From: Pseudomonadota bacterium
Lineage (GTDB): Bacteria > Pseudomonadota > Gammaproteobacteria > Pseudomonadales > Azotimanducaceae
NCBI GenBank assembly: GCA_027624035.1
Contig: JAQBUI010000026.1
Location: 1-52,279 of the forward strand
DNA length: 52,279 nucleotides
Direction of reading: 5' to 3'
Made by a program: the position numbers and the translations under genes. This document shows, piece by piece, positions 1 to 7,910 of this stretch; positions within the stretch are counted from its first letter, which is position 1, and each line of letters opens with the position of its first letter. Under the pieces are notes generated by a model that did no database searches, was not told where the DNA came from, and saw only the letters and a list, made by a program, of their open reading frames with translations.

Positions 1-70
1 CGTGGTCTACGTGGCCGATCGTTCCTACATTTACGTGCGGTTTCGTCCGCTCAAACTTCGCTTTGGACAT
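1..70 (-). CDS. tuf: Elongation factor Tu, N-terminal fragment
   Basis: EF-Tu delivers aminoacyl-tRNA to the ribosome. Only the first 23 codons lie in the window; the rest runs off the left edge. The complement reads MSKAKFERTKPHVNVGTIGH followed by VDH, the EF-Tu start leading into the G1 (P-loop) region. An AAAGGAG ribosome-binding site lies about 10 nt upstream of the ATG at 68-70. It follows four tRNA genes in the same order as the E. coli thrU-tyrU-glyT-thrT-tufB unit, so co-transcription with them is expected. Confidence 0.93.
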   Translation of the reverse strand, partial: MSKAKFERTKPHVNVGTIGHVDH

Positions 71-205
71 TACAGCCCTTCTCCTTTATGACACCGTACA
101 GAAATTGAGTTCTCAGCTGCCTGACGATCGAACCCCGAGACCCGTCAAAACCTCGTCAGACCCTTCTTGCCAGTACACCGAACCCGATACCAAACACACC
201 AAAAA

Positions 206-281
<76 letters not shown>

Positions 282-336
282 AAATCTTCCTTTTCCGGAC
301 GCTGCCCTCGCCCGTCGCTATGTACACGTTATCGTC

Positions 337-410
<74 letters not shown>

Positions 411-472
411 CTTGACCCGCTCTTGCCGTCACCGCCCGCCAATCCTTGTCGGTGTCGTATCACCACCGGGCG

Positions 473-514
473 CTTACTCAAAACCTCTTACTCAAAACCT
501 CTTACTCAAGACCC
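473..514. repeat. 14-bp tandem repeat, three copies, in tRNA spacer
   Basis: The unit CTTACTCAAAACCT is repeated at 473-486 and 487-500, with a third diverged copy at 501-514. It lies in the spacer between tRNA-Tyr and tRNA-Gly, so it is transcribed within the tRNA precursor. No function is evident; replication slippage is the simplest origin. Confidence 0.8.
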
Positions 515-666
515 TCTACAAGAAGGGACCGTTGCCGCTGAATATGGTCTCTGAACTTCGGCGCAGGATACCGGCCCAACCCACCTTTCATTCGGCCTTT
601 CATCCTAAGTCTCTGAATTACCACGTATTGTGGCAAGGGCCACCAGCCCCTCAGACCCTTAACCCT

Positions 667-750
667 TGGTGGAGGGGGGTGGATTCGAACCACCGAAGCT
701 TACGCGTCAGATTTACAGTCTGATCCCTTTGGCCACTCGGGAACCCCTCC
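667..750 (-). tRNA. tyrU: tRNA-Tyr (GTA)
   Basis: An 84-nt class II tRNA with a long variable arm and encoded CCA. The anticodon loop CTGTAAA gives GTA, and acceptor GGAGGGG pairs with CCCCTCC. Second in the tRNA-tuf unit. Confidence 0.96.
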
Positions 751-853
751 AAAAAGAGGCGCTAGATTCTGCCCTTGGACCTCTTGGATGTCAAATGAAT
801 TTGGTGAAACAGAGCCCGTCGCGACCAATCGGGCGCTAATCCTGGGCGATTTC

Positions 854-929
854 TGGTGCCGCCACCAAGAGTCGAACTCGGGACCTACTGATTACAAATC
901 AGTTGCTCTACCGACTGAGCTATAGCGGC
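854..929 (-). tRNA. thrU: tRNA-Thr (TGT)
   Basis: A 76-nt cloverleaf with encoded CCA. Acceptor GCCGCTA pairs with TGGCGGC by one G-T pair, and anticodon loop TTGTAAT gives TGT. It is the promoter-proximal tRNA of the Thr-Tyr-Gly-Thr-tuf unit. Confidence 0.95.
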
Positions 930-967
930 CTGTCACGAAGCAGCGGATGCGAACTTCACTCGGCGCG

Positions 968-996
968 ATTGTAGGGCATGACGGGCCGCCTATCAA
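968..996 (-). promoter_or_regulatory. Promoter of the tRNA-tuf unit
   Basis: On the minus strand TTGATA (991-996), a 17-nt spacer and TACAAT (968-973) form a near-consensus sigma-70 promoter. CGCGCC follows directly, a G/C-rich discriminator typical of stringently controlled stable-RNA promoters. Transcription would start about 30 nt before tRNA-Thr(TGT). The -35 element overlaps the stop codon of the SPOR gene. Confidence 0.75.
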
Positions 997-1694
997 CGTT
1001 CTGTAGCCGGTTCTGCGTCAGGACAGACCACCGGCGCGCGATCCACATCGTATTGTTCTGCCAATTCGGCCTCGATTGCTACCGGTATGACAAGGTGGGT
1101 TCCAGGCGCCGCAAACAGCCAGTAACGGCGATCAACTCTCTCAATAGCACGGATCCTGGCGTCATAGCCGTCTCTTTGAAAGCGAGCCTCGGCGGAATCC
1201 GCGGCCTCACGGGTAGAAAACACGCCGAGTGAAATCGCCAGGGCGTCTCTGCCCTTGGTGATCACATAGCTGTCGATCTTCTGGTTCTGTAGTTCTCGCA
1301 GCTTGCGGAATGCCTCCTCCAATGACACCGCCGGCGCCAGCATGACCCTGAAATCGTACTCACCGGTAGGCTGATCCACTGCGCGAAGCACGGGCACGCC
1401 ATCGAGTGCAGACAGTCGCTCGAGCACTTCCTGACTCGAGACAATATCGAGAAATGGCCCCAGCGCCTCACACTGACCATCACCAACGTTCGTCGACACC
1501 AGTGGATTGTTCACGATCTCATCCATCTGAACCGAACGATCATCGATACCGCTCTCGCTGAGTAATTCAATCGTCGGGATTCTACTGCCGGCCGGTGCGC
1601 TCAATTGGATCGCCTCAGAGACCGGTTCCCTGATGGCTTGCCAGATAAAGAAAGAAACATTCAGCACCACCAGACAATAGAAGACCCCGCGCAT
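993..1694 (-). CDS. SPOR-domain envelope protein
   Basis: A 233-residue protein with one N-terminal hydrophobic segment (about residues 3-19, signal anchor) and a C-terminal SPOR-like domain (about 108-190). SPOR domains bind denuded septal peptidoglycan, so a role in envelope or division is likely; the exact role is unknown. Its ATG follows the birA stop codon with no gap (TAGATG), suggesting translational coupling. In Pseudomonas the homologous gene is separated from birA by coaX (type III pantothenate kinase), which is absent here. The tRNA-tuf promoter overlaps its 3' end. SPOR assignment is moderately sure, since the domain is divergent. Confidence 0.82.
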   Translation of the reverse strand: MRGVFYCLVVLNVSFFIWQAIREPVSEAIQLSAPAGSRIPTIELLSESGIDDRSVQMDEIVNNPLVSTNVGDGQCEALGPFLDIVSSQEVLERLSALDGVPVLRAVDQPTGEYDFRVMLAPAVSLEEAFRKLRELQNQKIDSYVITKGRDALAISLGVFSTREAADSAEARFQRDGYDARIRAIERVDRRYWLFAAPGTHLVIPVAIEAELAEQYDVDRAPVVCPDAEPATER

Positions 1695-2621
1695 CTAGGT
1701 TGCACCACGCCGGATGCTGACCTCACCTGCGTTGAATGTCTGCAGACCGGAAGCGGACCGGACCCGGAGGTTACCTTGCTGGTCAATGCCTGCATCATCG
1801 CCGTGGACTCGCTGATCTCCGAGCAGGACAGTGACTGGCAACCCCTGATAGAGATTAAAATCGGGCCAGCGTTCACGGAACGGGGCAAACCCATTGGTCG
1901 CGAACTGTTCCATCCCTTCAAAGATGCTGCAGAGCAGCCGCCCGGCCAGCTCATTCCGTGACATACCCAGATCGGGCACGGTGCTGAATGGCTGGTCAAT
2001 CTGACTGGCCGCCGCTGGTGACAACCCCAGATTGACGCCGATTCCCGTGACCGTGTAGAGGTCACCCCGGCCCGGCGAGCCCACTTCAATCAGAATGCCC
2101 GCCAGCTTGCCACCGTGCAGAAGGATGTCATTGGGCCATTTCAGCCCCGCTTCCGCCACACCTGCATCCCGCAAGGCCAGGACGATCTGCATTCCGACCA
2201 CCAGGCTGAGCCCTTCGAGGCTGGTGCTTTCCCGCCTGAAACGGCGCGCAACACTCAGATAAAGATTGGTACCGAACGGGCTGACCCACTGACGACCCCG
2301 TCTGCCCCGTCCCGCAGTCTGCTGTTCGGCGAGACATACCTGGTAGGTTTCTCTTTCTGCCACACCGGACCTGGACATGAGAAAGGTATTGGTTGAATCA
2401 ATGCTCCAGAATACCTGCAGGGCGACGTCACTTCCGGGAGACAGGTAGTGCCTGATGAGGTCCGGATCAAGTAGCTCTACCGGCGTCTTCAGACTGACCA
2501 CATCACGGTCATGAACAACGTCCAGGCCCAGTGCCAGACAATCGCTGAGAATTTCGTCACGATAGGGCACATGGCCCGATTCGATAAGTTGGCGTAGATA
2601 GGACTGCTGGGTATCAGACAT
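1695..2621 (-). CDS. birA: Biotin--protein ligase with reduced DNA-binding domain
   Basis: Activates biotin with ATP and transfers it to the biotin carrier domain of acetyl-CoA carboxylase; in many bacteria it also represses biotin synthesis. The 308-residue protein has an intact catalytic core: SIDSTN (about 73-78), AGRGRRGRQW, LKWPNDI and KLAGILIE, then the C-terminal cap. The N-terminal winged helix is about 13 residues shorter than in E. coli, and the stretch matching the recognition helix is missing, so repressor activity is doubtful. The ATG at 2619-2621 is chosen because the longer reading frame runs back into tRNA-Ala. It abuts the SPOR gene downstream. Confidence 0.93.
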   Translation of the reverse strand: MSDTQQSYLRQLIESGHVPYRDEILSDCLALGLDVVHDRDVVSLKTPVELLDPDLIRHYLSPGSDVALQVFWSIDSTNTFLMSRSGVAERETYQVCLAEQQTAGRGRRGRQWVSPFGTNLYLSVARRFRRESTSLEGLSLVVGMQIVLALRDAGVAEAGLKWPNDILLHGGKLAGILIEVGSPGRGDLYTVTGIGVNLGLSPAAASQIDQPFSTVPDLGMSRNELAGRLLCSIFEGMEQFATNGFAPFRERWPDFNLYQGLPVTVLLGDQRVHGDDAGIDQQGNLRVRSASGLQTFNAGEVSIRRGAT

Positions 2622-2658
2622 CGATGGAAACCCCACAGGGTTCGATGGTGATCGGAAA

Positions 2659-2734
2659 TGGTGGAGCCACGCGGGATCGAACCGCGGACCTCCTGCGTGC
2701 AAGGCAGGCGCTCTCCCAGCTGAGCTATGGCCCC
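2659..2734 (-). tRNA. tRNA-Ala (TGC)
   Basis: A 76-nt cloverleaf with encoded CCA. Anticodon loop CTTGCAC gives TGC. It follows tRNA-Ile after a 30-nt spacer, the standard pair of the 16S-23S spacer, but no rRNA flanks it. birA starts 37 nt downstream. Confidence 0.96.
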
Positions 2735-2764
2735 ATTCGGGTACACCTAACAGACGCTTTCATC

Positions 2765-2841
<77 letters not shown>

Positions 2842-2875
2842 AGAAGACGATACGGCTGCCTTTCCGAGGGCGCGT

Positions 2876-2903
2876 ATTATACGGCTGTGTCACGTGATTA
2901 CAA
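2876..2903 (-). promoter_or_regulatory. Promoter of tRNA-Ile/tRNA-Ala
   Basis: On the minus strand TTGTAA (2898-2903), a 16-nt spacer and a perfect TATAAT (2876-2881), followed by ACGCGCCC, a G/C-rich discriminator of the kind seen at rRNA and tRNA promoters. It starts about 35-40 nt upstream of tRNA-Ile. Confidence 0.72.
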
Positions 2904-3023
2904 ACTCCCTGACGGCGCCGTCGGAATGCCCTGCTACGATGCACGCAAGGCGTTGCTAAAGCAACCCCGAAAAATCGTGGACACCTTCGGGCCAAAGTGG
3001 CCCCGGCCTTCGGCAGCACAGGT

Positions 3024-4334
3024 TCAGTGGAACCCGGGATCTTTCGACTTCTGGACAACGAGATGATGGTTCTTCTTGCCCTTTTGCAGGATATGGTAGC
3101 GACCGAACAATGCGTTGTCGGCGTCGAGCACATAGTCTTCGTCCGTTATCTTGATGCCGTTGATCGACACCGCATTGCCCTTTATGAGCTTCCTCGCCTG
3201 CCCGAGCGTCACCTCGCCGCGAGGCGTCACCGCCAGACCTGACTCGACCAGCATTTCCATCAGCGTCACCTGGCCGGAGGACATCGTGACCGGCAGCCCG
3301 TCCAGTGCAAGCTGACTCAGATCGTCCGCCTCAAGGCTGCCGAGAGAATTGGCAAACATTGCCTCGCTGATCCGTCGGGCAGTCGCGAGGCCCTCATCAC
3401 CGTGAACCAGACGCGTGACTTCATCCGCCAGAGTAATCTGGGCAGCTCGCGCCCCGGGGTCCTGAGCCATTGCCGTTGCCAGACGCTCAATCTCAACAGA
3501 GTCCAGGAAGGTGAAGATGCCGAGCCATTTGACCGCGTCATCATCACTGGCGTTGCGCCAGAACTGGTAGAACGCATAGGGTGAAGTCATGCTGGCATCG
3601 AGCCAGATCGCGCCGCCGGTGCTCTTGCCAAATTTGGAACCATCGGATCGGGTCAGCAACGGATACGTCAATGCATAGGCCTGCTTGCCTTCCATGCGAC
3701 GTATGAGGTCGATTCCCGCTGTGATGTTACCCCACTGATCACTGCCGCCCATCTGGATGGTACAGTCGTAGCGTCGATTGAGAACCACGAAATCGTAGGA
3801 TTGAAGAATCATGTAGCTGAATTCTGTATAGCTGATACCGATCGAGTCATCTTCAATGCGACGCCTCACTGATTCCTTGGCAATCATGGCATTGACGCTG
3901 AAGTGCTTACCGATGTCGCGCAGGAAGTCGATCACCGTCATCGACTCTGTCCATTGCGCATTGTCCACCACCACCGCAGAGTTGTCGCCACAATCAAAGT
4001 CCAGAAATCGACTCGCCTGAGCGCGAATCCGGTCCAGCGAGCGGATCACCTGTTCGCGCGTTTTCAGCTCTCGCTCTGTGTTACGCCCGCCCGGGTCACC
4101 AATCATGCCGGTAGCACCTCCGACCAGCAGAATGGGACGGTGTCCGGCAAGCTGGAAACGGCGGAGCGCCAGCAGGGGCACGAGGTTGCCTATGTGCAGG
4201 CTGTCGGCCGTGGGGTCAAAGCCCGCGTAAACCGTGCGGCTTCCCGATCTGAGATGCGTTTCCAGCGCTTCCTCACTGCTGGCCTGAGCCACAAGCCCCA
4301 ATTGGCGGAAGTCTTCGAGTAGGTTGTCTGTCAT
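3024..4334 (-). CDS. tyrS: Tyrosyl-tRNA synthetase
   Basis: Class I synthetase charging tRNA-Tyr. The 436-residue protein carries the HIGH-type motif in DSLHIGNLVP (about residue 43), the KMSKS-type motif as KFGKS (about residue 230), and a C-terminal S4 RNA-binding domain. The ATG at 4332-4334 gives the usual MTDNLLEDFRQLGL start; the longer frame is unlike the family. Divergent from mepM and upstream of tRNA-Ile/Ala. In Pseudomonas tyrS precedes an rRNA operon, which makes the absence of rRNA downstream notable. Confidence 0.97.
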   Translation of the reverse strand: MTDNLLEDFRQLGLVAQASSEEALETHLRSGSRTVYAGFDPTADSLHIGNLVPLLALRRFQLAGHRPILLVGGATGMIGDPGGRNTERELKTREQVIRSLDRIRAQASRFLDFDCGDNSAVVVDNAQWTESMTVIDFLRDIGKHFSVNAMIAKESVRRRIEDDSIGISYTEFSYMILQSYDFVVLNRRYDCTIQMGGSDQWGNITAGIDLIRRMEGKQAYALTYPLLTRSDGSKFGKSTGGAIWLDASMTSPYAFYQFWRNASDDDAVKWLGIFTFLDSVEIERLATAMAQDPGARAAQITLADEVTRLVHGDEGLATARRISEAMFANSLGSLEADDLSQLALDGLPVTMSSGQVTLMEMLVESGLAVTPRGEVTLGQARKLIKGNAVSINGIKITDEDYVLDADNALFGRYHILQKGKKNHHLVVQKSKDPGFH

Positions 4335-4808
4335 GGTGATGTCTTTTCTTGTCGGCTTCGAGTACGAAATGCTGGCCGGTACTGTTATATTCTGCGCCTG
4401 CAAGCCCCTGACGCCCGCACCCGATACCAGAGGAAGCGCAAAATACAGTATCCGGACTGAATTACAAGCAGCCATGAGCGTGTGGACAGCCATGAGCGTG
4501 TGACAACAAAGTGCGCGCCCGTGGCAGGCGTGCCATGGTAGTGGTGGAAGTTTCCCGGTCGCAACGTAGGAGCCGGAACACCCAGGAGATGCCGGTTGGT
4601 ATTCCAGGCCACAACAGGCGGCATGATTAAGGCATATTTCAGCTGTATTGGACTTCCATTATTTCTATAGTTTTTATATAGTTAGCGGGGTCTTATTACA
4701 AACCACAATAATAATGGTGACGCATCACAAGCGATGTCCGATGAAACACTCAAAGCAGCAAGGTAATAGGCGCCCAAAAAAGACCCTGTCTAATGAGATC
4801 CATTGGAT
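4335..4808. other. tyrS-mepM divergent intergenic region
   Basis: About 470 bp without a convincing gene. It holds an 18-bp-period duplication (CAGCCATGAGCGTGTG at 4469-4484 and 4487-4502), a TATAAC box near 4380 that could serve tyrS, and an A/T-rich stretch with TATAGT and TATATA around 4660-4685 that could carry the mepM promoter. No spacing was good enough to name a promoter. Confidence 0.5.
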
Positions 4809-6137
4809 ATGAGCCGATATCCCCAAACGCATATCAGAACTGCGGCACTGGTGGCAGCCATGCTTGCCATTGTGATCTCCGCGCTTCCGGCAAGAGATTA
4901 CGACGAGAACCCGCGTGTACCCATCGCACTGGCTGTCAGCGTCCCGATTTCCCAAGCGCCGGTTCTGGATGAGCCTGAACCCGAATCAGAGTCTGTGCAG
5001 AAGCTCGACTGGCAGGAACTGACCATCAAACGTGGCGACAGTCTGGCCCGGATATTCAATCGCGTCGGCTTGCCGGCCGCTGATCTGCAATCCATCGTGG
5101 ACCTGGGCGGCGAAGTGAATACCCTGCGACGCATTTTTCCCGGGACTAAACTGCACCTGCAGATCGATGATCAGGGTGTATTGCATGCGCTCCGATACAG
5201 CCGGAACAAACTGGAAACGCTGCTCGTCACCCGGGAAGGCGACTCCTTTCATGCGTCTGTCACTCAGGCCAACACTGAACAACTGACTTCGTTCCAGGTG
5301 GTCACCATCGACGGGCAAGCGCCAAGCCTGTATCTGGCAGGGAAGCGGGCGGGACTTTCAGACAACATCCTGATGCAACTCAGCTACATTTTTCAGTGGG
5401 ATATCAGCTTTGCCCTCGACATGAGACAGGGCGATACGTTTGCGCTGCTGTACGAGGAGATCTATGCGGAAGGCGAGAAAGTGAAAGATGGCGATATCCT
5501 GGCCGCAACGTTCGTCAACATGGGCAAGTCCTACACTGCGGTCAAGTACCGGGACCAGGACGGCAGGACCGATTACTACAGCCCCGAGGGCCTCAGCATG
5601 CGCAAGGCGTTCATGCGAGACCCTGTTCACTTCTCCCACGTCAGTTCCAGTTTCAACCTGCGACGTCTGCACCCGATACACAAACGAGTCATGCCCCATC
5701 GAGGCATAGATTACGCCGCGAACCAGGGCACCCCGGTCGTCGCTGCAGGCGATGGCAAGGTCATCACCGCCGATCAAAATAGCGCATCCGGCAAATTCAT
5801 CGTGCTGCAACACGGGCAACAATACACCACGAAATACCTGCACCTCTCCCGCTTTGCCAGTGGCATCAGTCCAGGAAAATCCGTCAGGCAGGGCCAGACA
5901 ATCGGGTACGTTGGCGCAACGGGTTGGGCCACCGCACCCCATCTGCACTATGAGTTTCTGCTTGACGGCGTGCATCGCAATCCGAGAACCGTACGGCTGC
6001 CCAAGGCAGACCCGATCCCCGCCTCAGACATCGAACATTTCCGATATGCAACGACCTCGCTGCTGCTGCAGTTGGCTGCCATCCAGGGCAAGACAGGATT
6101 CGCCAGCCTGACCGGCAGCGGCAATGCATCCGAGTAG
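4809..6137 (+). CDS. mepM: M23 peptidoglycan endopeptidase, MepM-like
   Basis: A murein DD-endopeptidase that opens cross-links to let new glycan strands insert. The 442-residue protein has an N-terminal signal anchor (about residues 10-27), an OapA/LysM-like domain beginning LTIKRGDSLARIFNR (about 70-145), and a C-terminal LytM/M23 domain with zinc ligands in MPHRGIDYA (HxxxD) and the HLHYE motif. The ATG at 4809 is preferred to an in-frame TTG six bases upstream. It is divergent from tyrS as in Pseudomonas, where anmK follows; here anmK is missing and erpA faces it. Confidence 0.9.
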   Translation: MSRYPQTHIRTAALVAAMLAIVISALPARDYDENPRVPIALAVSVPISQAPVLDEPEPESESVQKLDWQELTIKRGDSLARIFNRVGLPAADLQSIVDLGGEVNTLRRIFPGTKLHLQIDDQGVLHALRYSRNKLETLLVTREGDSFHASVTQANTEQLTSFQVVTIDGQAPSLYLAGKRAGLSDNILMQLSYIFQWDISFALDMRQGDTFALLYEEIYAEGEKVKDGDILAATFVNMGKSYTAVKYRDQDGRTDYYSPEGLSMRKAFMRDPVHFSHVSSSFNLRRLHPIHKRVMPHRGIDYAANQGTPVVAAGDGKVITADQNSASGKFIVLQHGQQYTTKYLHLSRFASGISPGKSVRQGQTIGYVGATGWATAPHLHYEFLLDGVHRNPRTVRLPKADPIPASDIEHFRYATTSLLLQLAAIQGKTGFASLTGSGNASE

Positions 6138-6215
6138 CAAGACTAAAGAGCAATACCTGTAACGCCAGGGTAATTCCTGAATGACTTGATCGATACCGTG
6201 GCGTTGTGGCCGGGC

Positions 6216-6572
6216 TCAAGTCGAAAAGGAATTACCACATCCACAGGTATTGGTTGCATTGGGGTTGGTGACCACAAACCTTGACCCCTGAAGATCTTCA
6301 CGAAAGTCAATTTCGGCGCCGACAAGATATTGAAAGCTGAGCGCATCGACCAGCAGCGTCACCCCGGTCTTTTCGATAGCGGTATCGTCCTCCTCGACGT
6401 CCTCGTCGAACGTAAAGCCATATTCAAAACCCGAGCAGCCACCACCGGTCACAAAGACCCGTAGTTTCAGATTCTCGTTTTCTTCCTCGGCAATCAGCGC
6501 GCGCACCTTGTTCGCGGCCGAATCCGAGAATCGCATTCCTGTGGGGTCGTAAGTAGCGGGCGTATGATTCAT
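6216..6572 (-). CDS. erpA: Iron-sulfur cluster insertion protein ErpA
   Basis: A-type carrier that hands Fe-S clusters to apo-proteins, including those of isoprenoid synthesis. The 118-residue protein has the three ligand cysteines, in [11 protein letters not shown] and the C-terminal TCGCG. The ATG at 6570-6572 is chosen because the sequence after it (about residue 10 onward) matches ErpA, while the longer frame overlaps bactofilin. It lies 34 nt downstream of the bactofilin gene in the same direction, so they may be co-transcribed. Confidence 0.95.
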   Translation of the reverse strand: MNHTPATYDPTGMRFSDSAANKVRALIAEEENENLKLRVFVTGGGCSGFEYGFTFDEDVEEDDTAIEKTGVTLLVDALSFQYLVGAEIDFREDLQGSRFVVTNPNATNTCGCGNSFST

Positions 6573-6606
6573 GTTATCTACTGATATGGGTACAGATCTG
6601 GTTAAC

Positions 6607-7086
6607 TCAAGCGTTAGCTTGACTCGTGACCGCTGCCACCTGGGGTGACTTTGGCCTTGCTTCCGGGCCGGGCCGTTCTGCGGACGCTGGTTTGACCACC
6701 GCAGTGTCCGCCGGGCGGGATTCCTTTTTGGCATCCTTTTGATGCACAAGGCTGCCATCGACCCGACTGCCCATCACCATCTCGATCAGATTGTAATGTA
6801 CGTTGCCGATGACTTCCGCTTTGGCAGCCAATTCAATGTGTTTGTCGGAATGAATGTCGCCAAAGACCTTGCCATTGACGATGACGTTGGGAACACGAAT
6901 GTCTCCAGCTACCCGACCCTTCTCACTCACCGTCACGGTGGCCTTTGAACCGGGTTGGGCAAAGATATTACCTTTGATAATCCCGTTCACCAGCAACTGA
7001 TCGCTGAAGTGAATATCCCCCACCATTTCGCAATTCGTCGCAACCAGTGTAATGCCAGTTTCTGCGCGGCTATCCTTTCCAAACAT
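6607..7086 (-). CDS. Bactofilin family cytoskeletal protein
   Basis: A 159-residue bactofilin (DUF583). These proteins self-assemble into nucleotide-independent filaments that scaffold cell-wall enzymes and shape. The core of hydrophobic/Gly repeats ([34 protein letters not shown]) spans about residues 20-113 and folds as a beta-helix. A polar, Pro/Ala-rich tail follows. It lies 3 nt downstream of the DUF6776 gene and near mepM, consistent with an envelope role, which is inference. Confidence 0.92.
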   Translation of the reverse strand: MFGKDSRAETGITLVATNCEMVGDIHFSDQLLVNGIIKGNIFAQPGSKATVTVSEKGRVAGDIRVPNVIVNGKVFGDIHSDKHIELAAKAEVIGNVHYNLIEMVMGSRVDGSLVHQKDAKKESRPADTAVVKPASAERPGPEARPKSPQVAAVTSQANA

Positions 7087-7089
7087 TCC

Positions 7090-7827
7090 CTATCCTCCGT
7101 TCAATTGCCATACGAACTTCCTCTCGAGCCGCTGCGCCTTCCGTCCTGATGGTACGGCCACAACCATGAATTCTCTGGGTTCAAATCCCTTGGGGAGGGT
7201 TAACTCCCCATCAATATTCTGGAAATACTTGAACCGAAACAGAATGGACTCACCCCGGCTTTTGTCAAGTTCGCGTAGAGGAATGGCTTTTGATGCCTGC
7301 CCCTCAACGCCAACCAGATTAATCTCTACATCACCCTGGACGTACTCATGCTTGTCAACCACCTGAGTCAGCAGGAGACTGTATCTGAAACGGTCCGGCG
7401 CCGAGGATTCTTCCATGTTGAGCCGTTCGATACGCAGCCCCTGGTCTTCGACGTTGGGCAGCATCACGCCCTTGTAAAATGTGATCTCCTCATTGAGTTG
7501 AGCCACCTGAGACTGCAACTCCTCAATCGTCCCGCGGACCTCCTCAGTAGCGCGGGAATCTACCTGGCCCCCCAGCCGGAGATTGGCGATCTCACTCCTC
7601 ATTACCGCGTTATCGGACCGCATCTCGGCGATCTGGCGCTGGAGCACATCTTTTTCCCTTACCAGCACTGCCTCATGAGCAAGACCCTGTTGCTTGCCGA
7701 ATTCATGGGTCAGGAAGCTGAACGTCGCCATAAACAGCATGAACAGCGTAAACACAGCAACCTTGTAAAGCGGTCTGTGGGGGACCACCATCATCTCGTA
7801 CTGCTTGCTGCCTTTGACTGCCGCCAT
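7090..7827 (-). CDS. DUF6776-type membrane coiled-coil protein
   Basis: A 245-residue protein of unknown function. A short cytoplasmic N-terminus and one transmembrane helix (about residues 22-42) are followed by a coiled coil (about 55-125, heptads rich in E, Q, L and R) and a C-terminal beta-rich domain. Genes like it sit next to bactofilin in Pseudomonas relatives (from memory), so it may anchor or modulate the filament. The ATG at 7825-7827 is used; no strong Shine-Dalgarno is visible. An alternative start lies at the MMVVPHRP methionines 11-12 codons in. Divergent from the ClC gene over 83 bp. Confidence 0.8.
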   Translation of the reverse strand: MAAVKGSKQYEMMVVPHRPLYKVAVFTLFMLFMATFSFLTHEFGKQQGLAHEAVLVREKDVLQRQIAEMRSDNAVMRSEIANLRLGGQVDSRATEEVRGTIEELQSQVAQLNEEITFYKGVMLPNVEDQGLRIERLNMEESSAPDRFRYSLLLTQVVDKHEYVQGDVEINLVGVEGQASKAIPLRELDKSRGESILFRFKYFQNIDGELTLPKGFEPREFMVVAVPSGRKAQRLERKFVWQLNGG

Positions 7828-7910
7828 ATGTGCTACATTCGGAGCGCGGATCAGCAAGTTTAGCAGAAAATGCGAACAAACCACTTAATGCGACTACCCG
7901 TGATACGGCT

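Noticed and set aside
2622..2702. 27-residue N-terminal extension of BirA
   Set aside because: It would be translated from tRNA-Ala sequence.
4335..4493. 53-residue N-terminal extension of TyrS
   Set aside because: No family support, and the normal TyrS start is internal with an ATG at 4334.
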